64,000 nucleotides of DNA from NCBI GenBank assembly GCA_021307315.1, contig JAJSPD010000024.1, forward strand, positions 124,001 to 188,000, in the 5' to 3' direction. The DNA is from Bisporella sp. PMI_857 (taxonomy: Eukaryota > Ascomycota > Leotiomycetes > Helotiales > Helotiaceae). A model generated the notes under the pieces. That model was not told the DNA's origin and did not search any database. It was given only the letters and a program-made list of their open reading frames with translations. Shown one piece after another: positions 1 through 10,799 of this stretch. Position 1 is the first letter of the stretch. Each line of letters begins with the position of its first letter. Both the position numbers and the translations under genes were made by a program.

Positions 1-3000
1 TAGCAAAGCTGTCCTTTTGCTCGAAAAGACGTTGAGATTGCCGTAGTCGGGACAGCTCCTTATAAACCGAAACTATGCGTTTGCAGTCTGATGGTGCAAC
101 TTTCTGGCTCCTCTTCTCCAAGATAATATGCAGTTCTTCTTCTGGTATGTCATCAAAATGCAATTCGAGAAAACGATTTCGGAAAGCCCGCGAAAGAGTT
201 TTGCGTCCACCATAGAGGCCAGGAGGATTTTGTGTAGCAAACAGCATAAAGTTCTCATGTGGCCGGACAATCTCTTGAGTCTCTGGGATGAGCAGTTCCC
301 GATTGTCGTCCAGAAGCCGATTAAGTGCTTCAAGAACATCAGTAGGAGCAAGATTCAATTCATCCAAGACAATCCAATGTCCTTGACGAAGAGCCTGCAC
401 AAGGAGTCCTTCCTGAAAATGGAGCTTTCCATCACTTCCAGAAACATAGGTTCCCAGATATTCTTGCAGATCAGTGTGCTCATGGTTGTTGATTCTGACA
501 AACTTATTGCCACTGTACTTAGCCAGATATTCAATCATGCTGGTCTTCCCTGATGACGTTGGCCCCTGCACAAGGACGGGAAATCGTCTCGTAGAGGTTG
601 CACGAACAAGATTGAGGATGTTGCGCTCAACAAAGGGAGTTATGATGTAGTGCGGCTGTTCTTCATGAGGTTCTCTGCCGAGAAGCATCCAGTATTGTCG
701 GTCTTTCTTTTGGTTTACGAATCGTATATATTGTTTTCCGTCTTCTGGATGTTTTGGTGGCTGCGTCAAAAGTGATCTCGAGTTACCATGAGGATCCAGA
801 AGATGATGATTGATTAACGGTTCAAGTAGTTTTTCTGATTCCCGATCCAGTAGAGTAAGGAAACCCATAGCAAATCCCTCATACAACGCTCTCCGCAATC
901 CATAGGATGGGGCAATCTCAGTAACATAACTCAGGACTCGAGTGAGAGTTCGGAGACTGAAATGTGGTACTTGGTTTGCCCCATCCACGATACGCTTTTC
1001 ATCTGCATAGCGCTTCGTATTGATATATAAACTAGCAACATCATCGGCTGCACGGATCTCACTGCTGCTGGTCCCCTTGATGTATGCTCGAATGACCGCG
1101 AGGAGGTCCTCTTTGTCTCGATCTGGGCTTTCAACGTAAATTTCGGTAAATCTAGACCTCAGGCCCATTGGAAGGTCTTTCTTTCCCACATCTGTAGCAG
1201 GATTCATGGCACCAAAAATGCGGAAGTTTGGGTGTGCATAAATTCGCTCAATCTCTCCAGTCTCAGACAGAAGAATAGAAGGAGTATGGCCAGAACCATT
1301 ATGTAATAGGTCTGCAATACTTTCTAAAGTGTCAGGAGATGCCAGATTGATTTCGTCAAGAAGCACCCAGTCGCCATTTCGGGCCGCCTTCACAATATTG
1401 CCCTCAATAAATGTAAACGCAAATCCCTTGGAACCTCCTGAAAGTTGAACTTGGAACTGTTCCAGGCTCTGAGAGAACTTTGCCCACCGTTGCTTCAGCG
1501 GCAGGAAAGACTGTAACCTTGATGTTGTCTTTCGGCGTTTTGCAGGTTGCTCAACGCCCGAATTAGAGCTAGATTTCTCCTTCTTTATCAGCTCGTTAAG
1601 TATTACTTCAAACATCTTTGGTCCTTGATGCCACAACTTTGCGGCTTTCTCCCATTTTGATTCTCTGATGTATCGTTCAAGCTGCGTAACGTATTTCTGA
1701 TTTTCTGTGCTTCTCATTGAGATACCCGTTGCTACAAAAAGATCATTGAACTCCTCAGCCAAAGGTATTGCAAGGCTTCGAACATTCACAGGCTTGAAGC
1801 CTCCAAGAAGATCCCCTACTTCGCTCTGTTGGGACAAATTAACAACCGTAAGGTTGAAGCCGAGAGTATCAGCAAGCTGTTGCACGACAGTGGTTTTGCC
1901 TATACCAGTCTCCCCAACAAGCAGAATCGGTTCTGACATGCTCACAGCAACGCCGACTTGTTCTAACAATCGCTTTGCGTGATTTGTGTTTGCGAAAGGT
2001 CTCAACTTCCTGCCAGGTTTTGTGATTCGGCCAGCGCTTCGTTTTGGTAAACGGACCCTTCCTGCCACAAGCTCTCTATCACCATTTTGGTAGCGGGGTA
2101 TATGTGCAGTCAAGAAATGTTCAACAGTCTGCGACGGAATGTTAAGTTCTTTGGCGATGGTAGAAACAACGAGAGCACGAGCATCTGCTGTCTGCAAACT
2201 CCCCGCAAAACAGTCGGCGGCTTCTTGGAACATCTGGTAGAGCGTCGCTTCACTTACTGCCTCGCTACCTGTTGTTGATCCAGCTGCTTGCAGCACACTG
2301 ACCAGTCTGCGGCACCATTTCAGCAAATCTCGAGGACTTATCGGACGACCAAGTGAGATTCGACTCTTAAAAGCGAAGGATGGTTTGTATGATAGAGCGT
2401 ACAAACGGTCATAAACATTAATTATCTGGGGAAGAAACTTGTGAAGGATGTGATGCAATCCTTCAATAATTGTACGAAACTCGTCTTGAGCAGGAACATG
2501 GACAGGAACACGCTGCCATAGACGGGCACCGAGCATGTGCAATGCAGGTGGATTCTCATGGCCTGTCATGTTTAACGATGTACGTATACTGGCGAAGAGT
2601 TTGAAACCAGAACCTGCCCTTATGGTCTCTCCGCGACTGGGAATCAACAGCTCTCCTCTTTCAATCAATGGCAATATTACACTGATAACCTCATTTGGAG
2701 CTCGATCAAGATCTTCAATGAATACCCAGCGGCCTTCCTTCACTGCAGTCGTGAGTACACCTGCTCTCCAAGAAAAGGAACCGGGAGTTGAATCCGTTGT
2801 GTACATTCCAATTAACATCTTAGCATCTGTTTGTTCATTGAGATGCAAAGTAACCATATTAGACTCTACACCAAGCTCTCTTGCAAACTCGTTGACCAGT
2901 GCTGTCTTGCCAGAACCTGCTAGTCCATGCAATAAGATTGGCGAAGATGAGAGAAGAGCTTTTGCAAATGACGCCATATTAGAAGCGGTGGTTCTTGTTG

Positions 3001-3841
3001 GTATCAGCGATGTAGGTTTCGTAGGTGGTCCATTTGGTCTAGGAAGTAAGATGCTGGAGTGGCGGACCACCAAGTCTGACAGTCCTTCTAGATTAAGACT
3101 GTTGAAAGTCTTATCGTCTTCCACACTGGCCAATCCTTTCCGCATGAATTTTAACCTCTGCGCTTCTAGCAGACTTAAAAAGCAATAGTCGACAGATCTC
3201 CCATCAAAGTCTCCAAAAACAGGAAGTTCGTTTCCAACATGCTCCGCGATCATCTGCTCCAGCTTGAATTCCGCTGCTGATAGAAGCTTACAAAATATCC
3301 GAACTGCAAGATACCGCACTGGTTTGTTTTCATGCCGAAATAATCTCTGAATCGATACGCCTGAGATTGTGCGGGAGTATGTGCGCTCGTCGAACTCAAG
3401 TAAACGAAGTGCAGCTAGCAGTATTCGCTGTAAATGGAGTGGCGGGTATCTTTCAAGCGATGCATCATGGAAGTTGTGCAAACACTCTAGGAGGAGAGGG
3501 CCGGCGGATTCGAAGCTTGAGGAGATTCGCAGGTGCTTCTCAAGATAAGGCGCGAGATGTGGCGCAAGAGGCAGAATTCTTGCAAACGCTTCGATAACTT
3601 CGTTGTTCTGTCCTTCGGTAATTCTTATCCATCTCGAGCATGAATCTGCGAAAACGAAGTGAAACTGTGTAAAAAGTTGCGCCGTCAAATTTGGTTTGAG
3701 AGCAGCGATACTCAATGCATGTAGGAACTGCGGCGACTTTTGCAGTTGTAAAATTTCGAGAACTTCTTCGGGCATGTCCTTCAAGTTACTCGAATCTCGA
3801 GGGACGATATGTTGCCCGTTCATTTTCTCATTGTAGTCCAT
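1..3841 (-). CDS. MDN1: Midasin (dynein-related AAA ATPase), N-terminal part, truncated by window edge
   Basis: Midasin is a giant nuclear AAA ATPase that pulls assembly factors (Rsa4, Ytm1) off pre-60S ribosomes. One uninterrupted minus-strand frame runs from ATG at 3841 to the window edge, giving 1280 residues with no intron. After an N-terminal domain of about 300 residues come three P-loops in the same frame: GLAGSGKT (Lys312), GETGIGKT (Lys649) and GPTSSGKT (Lys1099). Each is followed by a Walker B-like segment: FIEDLDRAP, LLDEINLAS and VLDELNLAP. The recurring 'LLxxxE' and 'PNFRIFGAMNP'-type sensor segments fit AAA1-AAA3 of midasin. The family is normally nearly 5000 residues, so about a quarter is present. 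MDYNEKMNG was chosen as start; a nearer Met seven codons in is possible. It is divergent from MRPL12 with 199 bp between starts. Family assignment is very secure. Confidence 0.95.
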   Translation of the reverse strand, partial: MDYNEKMNGQHIVPRDSSNLKDMPEEVLEILQLQKSPQFLHALSIAALKPNLTAQLFTQFHFVFADSCSRWIRITEGQNNEVIEAFARILPLAPHLAPYLEKHLRISSSFESAGPLLLECLHNFHDASLERYPPLHLQRILLAALRLLEFDERTYSRTISGVSIQRLFRHENKPVRYLAVRIFCKLLSAAEFKLEQMIAEHVGNELPVFGDFDGRSVDYCFLSLLEAQRLKFMRKGLASVEDDKTFNSLNLEGLSDLVVRHSSILLPRPNGPPTKPTSLIPTRTTASNMASFAKALLSSSPILLHGLAGSGKTALVNEFARELGVESNMVTLHLNEQTDAKMLIGMYTTDSTPGSFSWRAGVLTTAVKEGRWVFIEDLDRAPNEVISVILPLIERGELLIPSRGETIRAGSGFKLFASIRTSLNMTGHENPPALHMLGARLWQRVPVHVPAQDEFRTIIEGLHHILHKFLPQIINVYDRLYALSYKPSFAFKSRISLGRPISPRDLLKWCRRLVSVLQAAGSTTGSEAVSEATLYQMFQEAADCFAGSLQTADARALVVSTIAKELNIPSQTVEHFLTAHIPRYQNGDRELVAGRVRLPKRSAGRITKPGRKLRPFANTNHAKRLLEQVGVAVSMSEPILLVGETGIGKTTVVQQLADTLGFNLTVVNLSQQSEVGDLLGGFKPVNVRSLAIPLAEEFNDLFVATGISMRSTENQKYVTQLERYIRESKWEKAAKLWHQGPKMFEVILNELIKKEKSSSNSGVEQPAKRRKTTSRLQSFLPLKQRWAKFSQSLEQFQVQLSGGSKGFAFTFIEGNIVKAARNGDWVLLDEINLASPDTLESIADLLHNGSGHTPSILLSETGEIERIYAHPNFRIFGAMNPATDVGKKDLPMGLRSRFTEIYVESPDRDKEDLLAVIRAYIKGTSSSEIRAADDVASLYINTKRYADEKRIVDGANQVPHFSLRTLTRVLSYVTEIAPSYGLRRALYEGFAMGFLTLLDRESEKLLEPLINHHLLDPHGNSRSLLTQPPKHPEDGKQYIRFVNQKKDRQYWMLLGREPHEEQPHYIITPFVERNILNLVRATSTRRFPVLVQGPTSSGKTSMIEYLAKYSGNKFVRINNHEHTDLQEYLGTYVSGSDGKLHFQEGLLVQALRQGHWIVLDELNLAPTDVLEALNRLLDDNRELLIPETQEIVRPHENFMLFATQNPPGLYGGRKTLSRAFRNRFLELHFDDIPEEELHIILEKRSQKVAPSDCKRIVSVYKELSRLRQSQRLFEQKDSFA

Positions 3842-4040
3842 TTTGTGTATATGGGCATACCAAACCAAGTGACTGGAGATACTATGTACAAAAAGTTTAT
3901 CCAAAGTACTTTTTTGTGCAGGGGTCATGATGCGGTCTGTAGCCCGCGACCACGCTAAATTTATTTGTGGAGACTCAAAATGCCTTCAGCAACGACGGAA
4001 CCAGAACACCAACAACATTTTGAGATCTCAATCCACAGTC
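3842..4040. promoter_or_regulatory. Short divergent promoter, midasin / MRPL12
   Basis: Only 199 bp separate the two start codons, so both 5' leaders and promoters must share this stretch. It links a cytosolic 60S-assembly ATPase with a mitochondrial ribosomal protein, which suggests common growth-dependent control (inference). No specific factor site was recognised. Confidence 0.6.
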
Positions 4041-4641
4041 ATGTCGTTCACCTGCCAGACTGCAGCGAGAAGCTGCGTGCGATCACTCCGCTCATCGCCC
4101 TCCATTCGAGCCTCCTCCCTGATACCACGGAGCCATCCGAGACGATGGGCATCGACAGCAACAAATCCAAAAGTTACAGAAATTGTCGATCAAATCAGTC
4201 AATTGACTTTGCTTGAGACTGCAGACCTAGTTGCAAGCCTCAAGGTAAGATTGGAGCATTTCTCGTGCCCCTGTCTTTGGTTGAGATGTTGAAGAAATAC
4301 TGATGAACTTTTGCCAGTCGCGATTGAACATACCTGATCTGCCAGTGGGAGGTTTCGCCGCAGCTCCTGCTGCACAGGTAGCTGCACCTGTCGAAGAAGA
4401 AGAGGCCGCGCCTGCGAAACAGGAAAAATCTCTATTCAACCTGAAGCTTGAATCCTTCGAGGCCACGTCAAAACCAAAGATCATCAAGGAGATTAAGAGC
4501 ATGCTAGGGTTAAGTTTGGTGGACAGCAAGAAGTTTGTCGAGAGTGCACCGAAGTTGATGAAGGAGGGTGTACCAAAGGAGGAAGCCGAAAAGATTATTG
4601 CGACACTTAAGGAGCTTGGTGCGGTTGTTTCCATGGACTAA
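4041..4641 (+). CDS. MNP1: Mitochondrial ribosomal protein L7/L12 (bL12m)
   Basis: This is a component of the stalk of the mitochondrial large ribosomal subunit, which recruits translation factors. Exons are 4041-4244 and 4318-4641 with a 73-nt GT-AG intron in phase 0, giving 175 residues. The N-terminus (MSFTCQTAARSCVRSLRSS) is Arg/Ser-rich like a mitochondrial presequence. Next come the L12 dimerisation region (VDQISQLTLLETADLVASLK), an Ala/Pro/Glu hinge (AAPAAQVAAPVEEEE), and the conserved C-terminal domain with KIxxIKEIKSMLGLSLVDSKKFVE and a GAVVSMD end. An in-frame ATG further upstream at 3927 exists, but 4041 gives the better targeting peptide. The gene shares a promoter region with midasin. 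MNP1 is the yeast name of the orthologue. Confidence 0.93.
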
Positions 4642-5561
4642 AATAGTTGATTGGGATTGTACGGATATGGGAGACATATAACATGTATCACTACTAGAGT
4701 TGTGTATAAAAGGTACTTTTGTGGCATCTATGTGTCAATAGGTGTTACTAGTATTGGTGAAGAAATGGTGTGACTTCTGTGCCAAGTGGACAAGAACATT
4801 TCAAGGGGTGGTCTCTTGAGTCCCATCACTAAAAAAGAATTGGTCTACATGCGTTTTCGCACTATTCCCTGCCACAGATGCATAGATGTGGATCAATGGC
4901 CGGAAGTTTGGAATGAAGGATACTCATCATCGACGATGCTCTTCACTCCCCTATGGCTCTGCACTTGGCTATTCCTGCCTAGTCATCCTGGGTCAAGCCA
5001 TTTTACGTTCATATTCCCAATTACCCGGCTTTACCCTGTTTACTTCATATACCTAATCCTCTCTTTTTTTCCCCTCCTTCCAGCAGTGGTTTCCATTAGC
5101 CAGCTATCGCGTATTACTACGCTTCAGAAGATTCAACCCTCAAGTAATGATGTGAAATAAAACTTCTGTATTCAAGTCAGGGATGTTCTGAAAGAATCTA
5201 TTTATAAGATGAAGCAGGTGAGTGATAAAGATATAGGCATTTGATAAATAGGCACACCAATATCCAGCCCTTCAGATACCTGATCATTGGGGGGAAACCC
5301 CTTCGTCTCAATATAAAGGATATGGTGGGTATGTATTTGCATAAGTATCGACTCTTCTCGTCTTATCCTACAAACGTACTACGACCTAGATGCTACGTGG
5401 TATCACCATTCTTTCCATATGCGCCTGTCAATGCTCCCTGTATAGAAAATACCATGGTCAAACTTTTGCTGTAGCCTTTCGATACCCGTCTGAACGCCTA
5501 ATTCCCATGTAACACCTCTAGAGTATAACGCCGCGCCAATGATTTCATGAGCAGCCCAACT
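4642..5561. other. Intergenic, convergent 3' regions
   Basis: This 920 bp lies between two convergent genes. Short open frames occur (for example 4786-5160) but lack similarity to anything I know and have no splice logic. A pyrimidine run lies near 5060-5085. I see no RNA gene or repeat. Confidence 0.6.
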
Positions 5562-6515
5562 CTACCATTCCGTGATGCTTTCTTGCTTGGCATCGTCCTC
5601 TTCCTCGTACAAGAGGTAATCGTCATCACCAAGATTACTAGATTCCTCCCACAACTTGCTAAACTCTTTCTCCTCTCCACCAACGGGGATCGCCCAGATA
5701 TGTTCTCGTAACCGCTTGTGTCTTTCTCGATCCTCCTCAATGCGCTGCTCAATCTGTTTCTTGTCCAGTTTAGCAACACTTCGGCCGTTCGTTCTGGACA
5801 CCTTTGCAACGTCTGTCATTTCAACATCAGCCTGAAGTGGCGAAGAGGCATCCGGATGCGTATCACGCTCCTTAAGGCACTCCTCAATCTCCGATACTGT
5901 TTGTTCCTGGAGAAACTCCTTCGACTGTAGTCCTTGGAGCACCTTCCGCACAACTTTGATATTAGCTGCACCAGAGCCATCTGCCGGCGTGACAGCATCA
6001 ATAATTTGGACGATATCACGTCGCATCATAAGCACGTAACTATCGTGTCCTTCGCGCTTCGCCATATCACAAAGAAACTCTATAAAGTACATGATGTTTG
6101 CCCTAACGTTCATACTATTCTAAGCCAGCTTGTCAGTACACGTTCATAGAGCTTTCTCAAGGATGGCACAAACCCTTTCTAATTGTTCTAAGATGCAGCT
6201 GTGCAAATCCTCATCCATGTCCTTAAACTTTAGCGCATATTGCGCCGCCTTATTAGCGCTCGTAACAGAGGCATTGAGATTCTGTAGATGCTGTGTGAAG
6301 CGGATTCGAACCTCGAACGGATCCATTCTCTTCCCTTTCTTGGAGCCGCTAGTAAAACTTTTCACCCCTTCGTCGCTGTTATTCTTCTCAGGAAGATGTA
6401 TCAAGTCTGGCTGCGGGCCCCGGGTCGAACCATCACCATGGAAGCATAGATTTCGATTCTTGGCTAGCTGTCTGTCACTTTGTTGTAGTGGAGTGGAGTC
6501 TAGGTTGGTGGGCAT
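5562..6515 (-). CDS. CTK3: CTD kinase subunit gamma (Ctk3-like)
   Basis: Ctk3 is the gamma subunit of the CTDK-I complex, which phosphorylates Ser2 of the RNA polymerase II CTD. Exons are 6174-6515 and 5562-6119. The 54-nt intron carries a TACTGAC branch site and splices the family signature as LEQLER/NSMNVRANIMYF. The protein is 299 residues from the first ATG. The N-terminal CID-like domain begins with MDPFEVRIRFTQHLQNLNAS. In relatives the protein usually starts about here, so the ATG at 6326 (63 residues shorter) may be the true start. The middle is helical (VLMMRRDIVQIIDAV). The C-terminal half is charged (EEDRERHKRLREHIWAIP) and ends in an acidic tail. It is divergent from the proline gene. 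Confidence 0.85.
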
Positions 6516-6723
6516 TTTTCCGCTCGATAGTCTAACCGGATTTGATAGTGGGGGAGCAGGGGTTCCGAGACCGCTTCTTGTTGCTACAAGGTGGGGTACA
6601 GAAAGATTCCCTTCTCCAAAAACAAAGCTTCAATACTGTACAATACCTGGTGAAAAGAGAGCACTTCAGTGAGCCAGATTGTGATAAAAGTGCAGGTGCT
6701 GCCGTCCAGTTAATTTTGCAAAT
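6516..6723. promoter_or_regulatory. Divergent promoter, CTK3-like / P5CR
   Basis: 208 bp lie between the outermost start codons of the two divergent genes, or about 400 bp if CTK3 starts at 6326. No TATA box or recognised regulatory motif stood out. Confidence 0.45.
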
Positions 6724-7914
6724 ATGGGTGCCAATGGAGAAGGAGAGCTCAAGCTGGCAGTCCTTGGGTGCGGTATGTGCCTGCTCTGTTCGAAGTGTTT
6801 GCTTCCGCTTTCGAGCTCCCTGATGCTGTATGTTTGAAACTACGCGCAATGTTTATGCTGGGTTTTCATTGTAATGGAGGAAATGTGTGTTGAAAACCCA
6901 TAGATTCACTGTTCTGTATCATGATTGGTTTCTTCTGCAATCACTGCATTCCAAACTCTGTCAGCTTTCATAATGGAACGGTTGAAGTCTTAGCTTGTAC
7001 GACTATGGCTGACATTCATCAATCTAGGAACCCTAGGAACATCAATTCTCTCCGGTATCCTCTCCTCCCTGTCTGAACCTCAAGCCACCAAACCATCTGA
7101 TGAAGAAACTCCCAAACGCCTTCCCTCGCGTTTCACCGCCTGCGTCCGCAGTCCTGCATCGGTAAACAGGATCAAGAAAGCTCTTGCAGACCACCTAGAT
7201 GTCGTCAACATTGTACAAAATAACAACGTCAAGGCATGTGCGGAAGCAGACGTGATAATCCTAGGATGCAAGCCATATATGGTGAATGATTTATTGAGAA
7301 CCGAGGGACTGAGGGCTGCATTGAAAGACAAGCTCCTTATCAGCATATGCGCGGGTGTCCCGGTTCAGCAGATGGAGACAGCATTATATAGCACAGGCAG
7401 CGAAGCAGATAAAGCTGTCATCGTGCGAGCAATGCCCAATACCGCGTCTGGAATTCGTGAAAGCATGACGGTAGTAGCGATCTCAGAGCCGCCTCTTGCA
7501 CCAGAGCAGACTGCTCTTATAACATGGGTTTTCAAGCGCATAGGTGACGTAGTCTTTCTACCAGCCAATGCCATGGATGCCTCCACCGCTCTCTGCGGGA
7601 GCGGACCTGCATTCTTCCTTCTGATGTTGGAGGCTGCTATTGATGGTGCGGTTGCAATGGGCTTGCCACGAGCTGAAGCACAGAGGATGGCGGCACAAAC
7701 AATGAAGGGTGCTGCCGGGATGGTTCAGGCCGGTGATCATCCTGCGCTGTTGAGGGAGAAGGTTTGCACGCCGGGTGGGTGCACCATTGGCGGTTTGCTG
7801 GTCCTTGAGGAGGGAAGCGTCAGGGGAAGTATCTCGAGAGCGGTCCGCGAAGCCACTGTTGTTGCGAGCCAGCTTGGGAAGGGTGTCCAAGGCGTTAATG
7901 GGACTAGATTTTAA
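6724..7914 (+). CDS. PRO3: Pyrroline-5-carboxylate reductase
   Basis: This enzyme makes the last step of proline biosynthesis, reducing P5C to proline with NAD(P)H. Exon 1 (6724-6772) is only 49 nt. A 255-nt GT-AG intron, long for this window, joins to 7028-7914 and gives 311 residues. The junction rebuilds the Rossmann nucleotide-binding motif AVLGCGTLGTSILSG at residues 13-27. Later signatures are ILGCKPYM, RAMPNT, and the C-terminal P5CR signature around CGSGPAFF and TPGGCTIGGLLVLEEGSVR. No targeting peptide is visible, in line with a cytosolic enzyme. Length fits fungal Pro3. The gene is convergent with HAT1. PRO3 is the yeast name. Confidence 0.94.
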
Positions 7915-8311
7915 GTACTGTTCAGAGTTTGATACGGATAGAAAAAAGTAATGATCTTACGATGTAGCACGAGAATCTTGCTCAAATTGCATTGAGACAT
8001 ATGAGTATGTTTCAATCGACAAACTTAGATTCGATATGTAGAATGCAGTTCGAGCCATTGGTAGTCTAGCATAACCAGGTTTGACACTCTGTTTAGCAGA
8101 CGGTGGTGCTTTTTGAAACGAATCACAGAGGAACAGCTCTTAAAGAACGGAAGATTATTATTAATGCATTCATCCCTAGTATTTCATGGTATCCACTCCA
8201 AAATCACAACGCCATAACCGGGACGCTGTGGCAATGCATTAACGCCTTCCATATCATGCTCATATAACTTCAATTAATAAACAGCCTCCCTACAGTTTTT
8301 TCGCCACTCTT
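7915..8311. other. Intergenic, convergent 3' regions
   Basis: 397 bp of AT-rich trailer sequence lie between the stops of the P5CR and HAT1 genes. I see no gene or structured repeat. Confidence 0.6.
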
Positions 8312-10216
8312 CTAGGTGAATTTGACCTTCTTCGACGACGGCTCATCAGCTTCCTCGTCCTCCTCAAAATCTTCCTCAATAGGAGCATCAAGCGATCTTG
8401 GTTTGGTTCTTGGTCTTTTCCCATTTGTTGCTCGCGCTTTTGGCTTCGATCGCTCATCAAAGCTCAAAAGAAGTCGAGCATAATCAGCCTCAACGGCACC
8501 TAGAGCTTGGTCAACTTTGTCAATTCGCTCAGTTCGGTCTAGCTGCGCTAATGCCTGCTTATTATGTCGATAAAGCCGCTTCTTCACTAGAATCTGCCAC
8601 AAGTGATATTCATGTTCCTCTGTAAAATGACCGGTCAGAGTTTTATCCCCATAACTGTGAACTCTGGATGAACTTACTAGCTTTGCGATCTGCCACCGGG
8701 CCTTTTGGCCTCTCTAATATCAAAGATTGCCGGATATCTGTGGGAATCAAAGATAAAAGCTGCATTTCAACAAGACGGTAAAACTGCCTTGGGGCAATCT
8801 TGACCTTGAGGCGAAACTTCTCAAGACTTTCCAGATTCACGATGTCATTCGGAGATGGCCTCTTGCCTCGGGGTATGGAAGCTTTTGTATTTATGCGGAT
8901 CGAGGTGAATTCGGGTATTGTCCGTAGGAAGGCTAGATCGTTTATGTCTCTCATATCATCAAACGCTTCGTTGGGGTCTTCTAAAGTGATCTCGACTGTC
9001 CTGTACAGATTGACGATCAGTAGATGTACTTCTTATGCTGCATCATTCCGTCGCCACAAGGAAATACAAGTAGTCCGCATTCTGTAGAACTGGGGAGTAA
9101 AAATAACTTACTGCTTCTCTTTATAGTAGAACTCGAAGATAGATTTATAAAGGCGCGAACCGAAGCCTCCTCCCTGAAATGGCGGCAAGATGACAAATTG
9201 AGATATCCTTGACCGACATGGAAAACTTGACAGGGCGAGTTCTGTAGAAAGCATTTCCGTGTTTGATGGTTCGGCAGGTTTGCCAGTCGAGTTTTGGGTC
9301 CTTTCTACACTTCCTGTGGGAAGGTAGTACCTGTAAACCGTGCAGTATCCCATGAAGTTATAGGGTGAAACATTCGAGTCAATAGCAGCAGCGTTCTTTT
9401 TGCTTGATTTAAGGTTAGTGAATGTGCTGGATACCTTACAACGGGCTGAGACTCCCGGCTGCAAGCTTACTATAAGAAGAATGCCGTCCAACGTTTCAAT
9501 GTCTCCTCATCTTCGTCCTGGCCAGGCGGGAGAAGTAATGTGCCTCCTTCAATAAATAGCGGAACCAAAATTTGCAACCGTTTGATCATTTGCCGCACAG
9601 CAAGATCTGCCAAACAGCCTTTCCAAATCTCGTACTTTTGATTTTTAACCTCAAGGCTCTGCCACAATTCTCCAGGGGGGGTCAAATCCGCTAGGGAGGG
9701 ATCCGAAATTGCGGCCTCAAACACTGATGTCTTCTCAAAGGCAGCCTTTGGTAGAAATTCCTCCAGCGCAGCCTTCAGATCCGTTGGCTCGGTATCTCCC
9801 ACAGCTTTGAATTTCTTGGTGTAGGTGATTTGTAGCCCCGGGCGCATATCACTTGAGTTAAACTTTAAGTTTATTTTCAACCCATTGTACCCAAAGATGC
9901 GCTCCTCCTCGCCAAAGATTGGGTAGGTCCATTTTGGATTGAAAGTATGTAGTGCCGTAACGGTACTCACACCTGCTTCGGCGCTAGGTTGAACAAGAGA
10001 AATATTGACTGCCGTATTGGAATCCGTCGACCCTAAACCCGGTGTCAGTATTGCTCTTGTGGCATCAGGGAGATGCACGGTTACGCCCAAAGATGTCGCT
10101 GATTTCGCGCATATCCAGGCTCATTTTGGATGCTTAAGATGTGAGTTTGCGCCTGGTGTTATAGGGAGAGTATATAAGGAGAAAATATACCTACAGTCCG
10201 CTAATGCGTCGGCCAT
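8312..10216 (-). CDS. HAT1: Histone acetyltransferase type B catalytic subunit
   Basis: Hat1 acetylates newly made histone H4 (Lys5/Lys12) before chromatin deposition. Five exons on the minus strand: 10195-10216, 9471-10032, 9112-9402, 8678-9000 and 8312-8619, all phase-compatible, giving 501 residues. The first 22-nt exon joins so that the start reads MADALADWSTDSNTAVNI, typical of the family. The Hat1 N-domain has TYPIFGEEERIFGYNGLKI. The GNAT core has FNFMGY/GYCTVYRYY-type strands, the acetyl-CoA loop QGGGFGSRLY near residue 270, and the catalytic-region segment LEDPNEAFDDMRD. The C-terminus has a basic stretch (KPKARATNGKRPRTKPR), possibly a nuclear signal, then an acidic tail. The 9403-9470 intron ends in an unusual AAG acceptor preceded by an ACTAAC branch. 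Confidence 0.93.
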
Positions 10217-10799
10217 TGTTTATTGTTAAGGTTTCGATCTGGAAAAGAGGATTTAAATTTCTACGAACTTGAGGACGTCTCGAATGCGGTGGTAGCGCGT
10301 AACCTAGACGCGTTCGAAGTTGAAGTGGTGATCGCTAGGGATACACAAAAGTTGATAGAAAAGCTCCTGGAAACTCCGAAAGCCTTATGACAGCAGCTTC
10401 CTTTACTTGGGATTTTCCGCTAGACACTGTAAAAAAACCCCCAAATGCTTATTCCAGATGTAATCATCCTATCCACTAAACACTAAGAAGTTCCCTTGTA
10501 TAAACGAACCGTTGTACTTACATTTCTTAACGAGCAATCGCGTGGTTATATCAAAATCCAGGTTGGCGTCCATGCCGATGCCAAGCACATCCCTTTCAGC
10601 CTTGTGGTGTTAATTAATCTGTTCTTCAGATTGACCTAGCAGCTAAAGTATACACATGATTGCCTTGGATATAGCCGTTCTGAGCACCTTAGAGACGAAG
10701 TTGAATCGCATATACTAGAGAGACAACGCAATGAACCGGTGACAACACCTCAAATACTGCGAAGTAGTACTGGTTGGCACATTGAACTAAGGGGTCACA
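10217..10799. promoter_or_regulatory. Divergent intergenic region, HAT1 / ZIP transporter
   Basis: 583 bp between the two start codons. No recognised operator; a short ccaaat-containing A-rich stretch lies near 10430-10450. No gene seen. Confidence 0.4.

Noticed and set aside
4786..5160. 124-residue plus-strand open frame after MRPL12
   Set aside because: No domain, low-complexity hydrophobic run, and it sits in trailer DNA between convergent genes.
6301..6325. GGTTCGAATCC-like string resembling a tRNA T-arm
   Set aside because: It lies in the coding sequence of the CTK3-like gene (EVRIRF) and no cloverleaf surrounds it.
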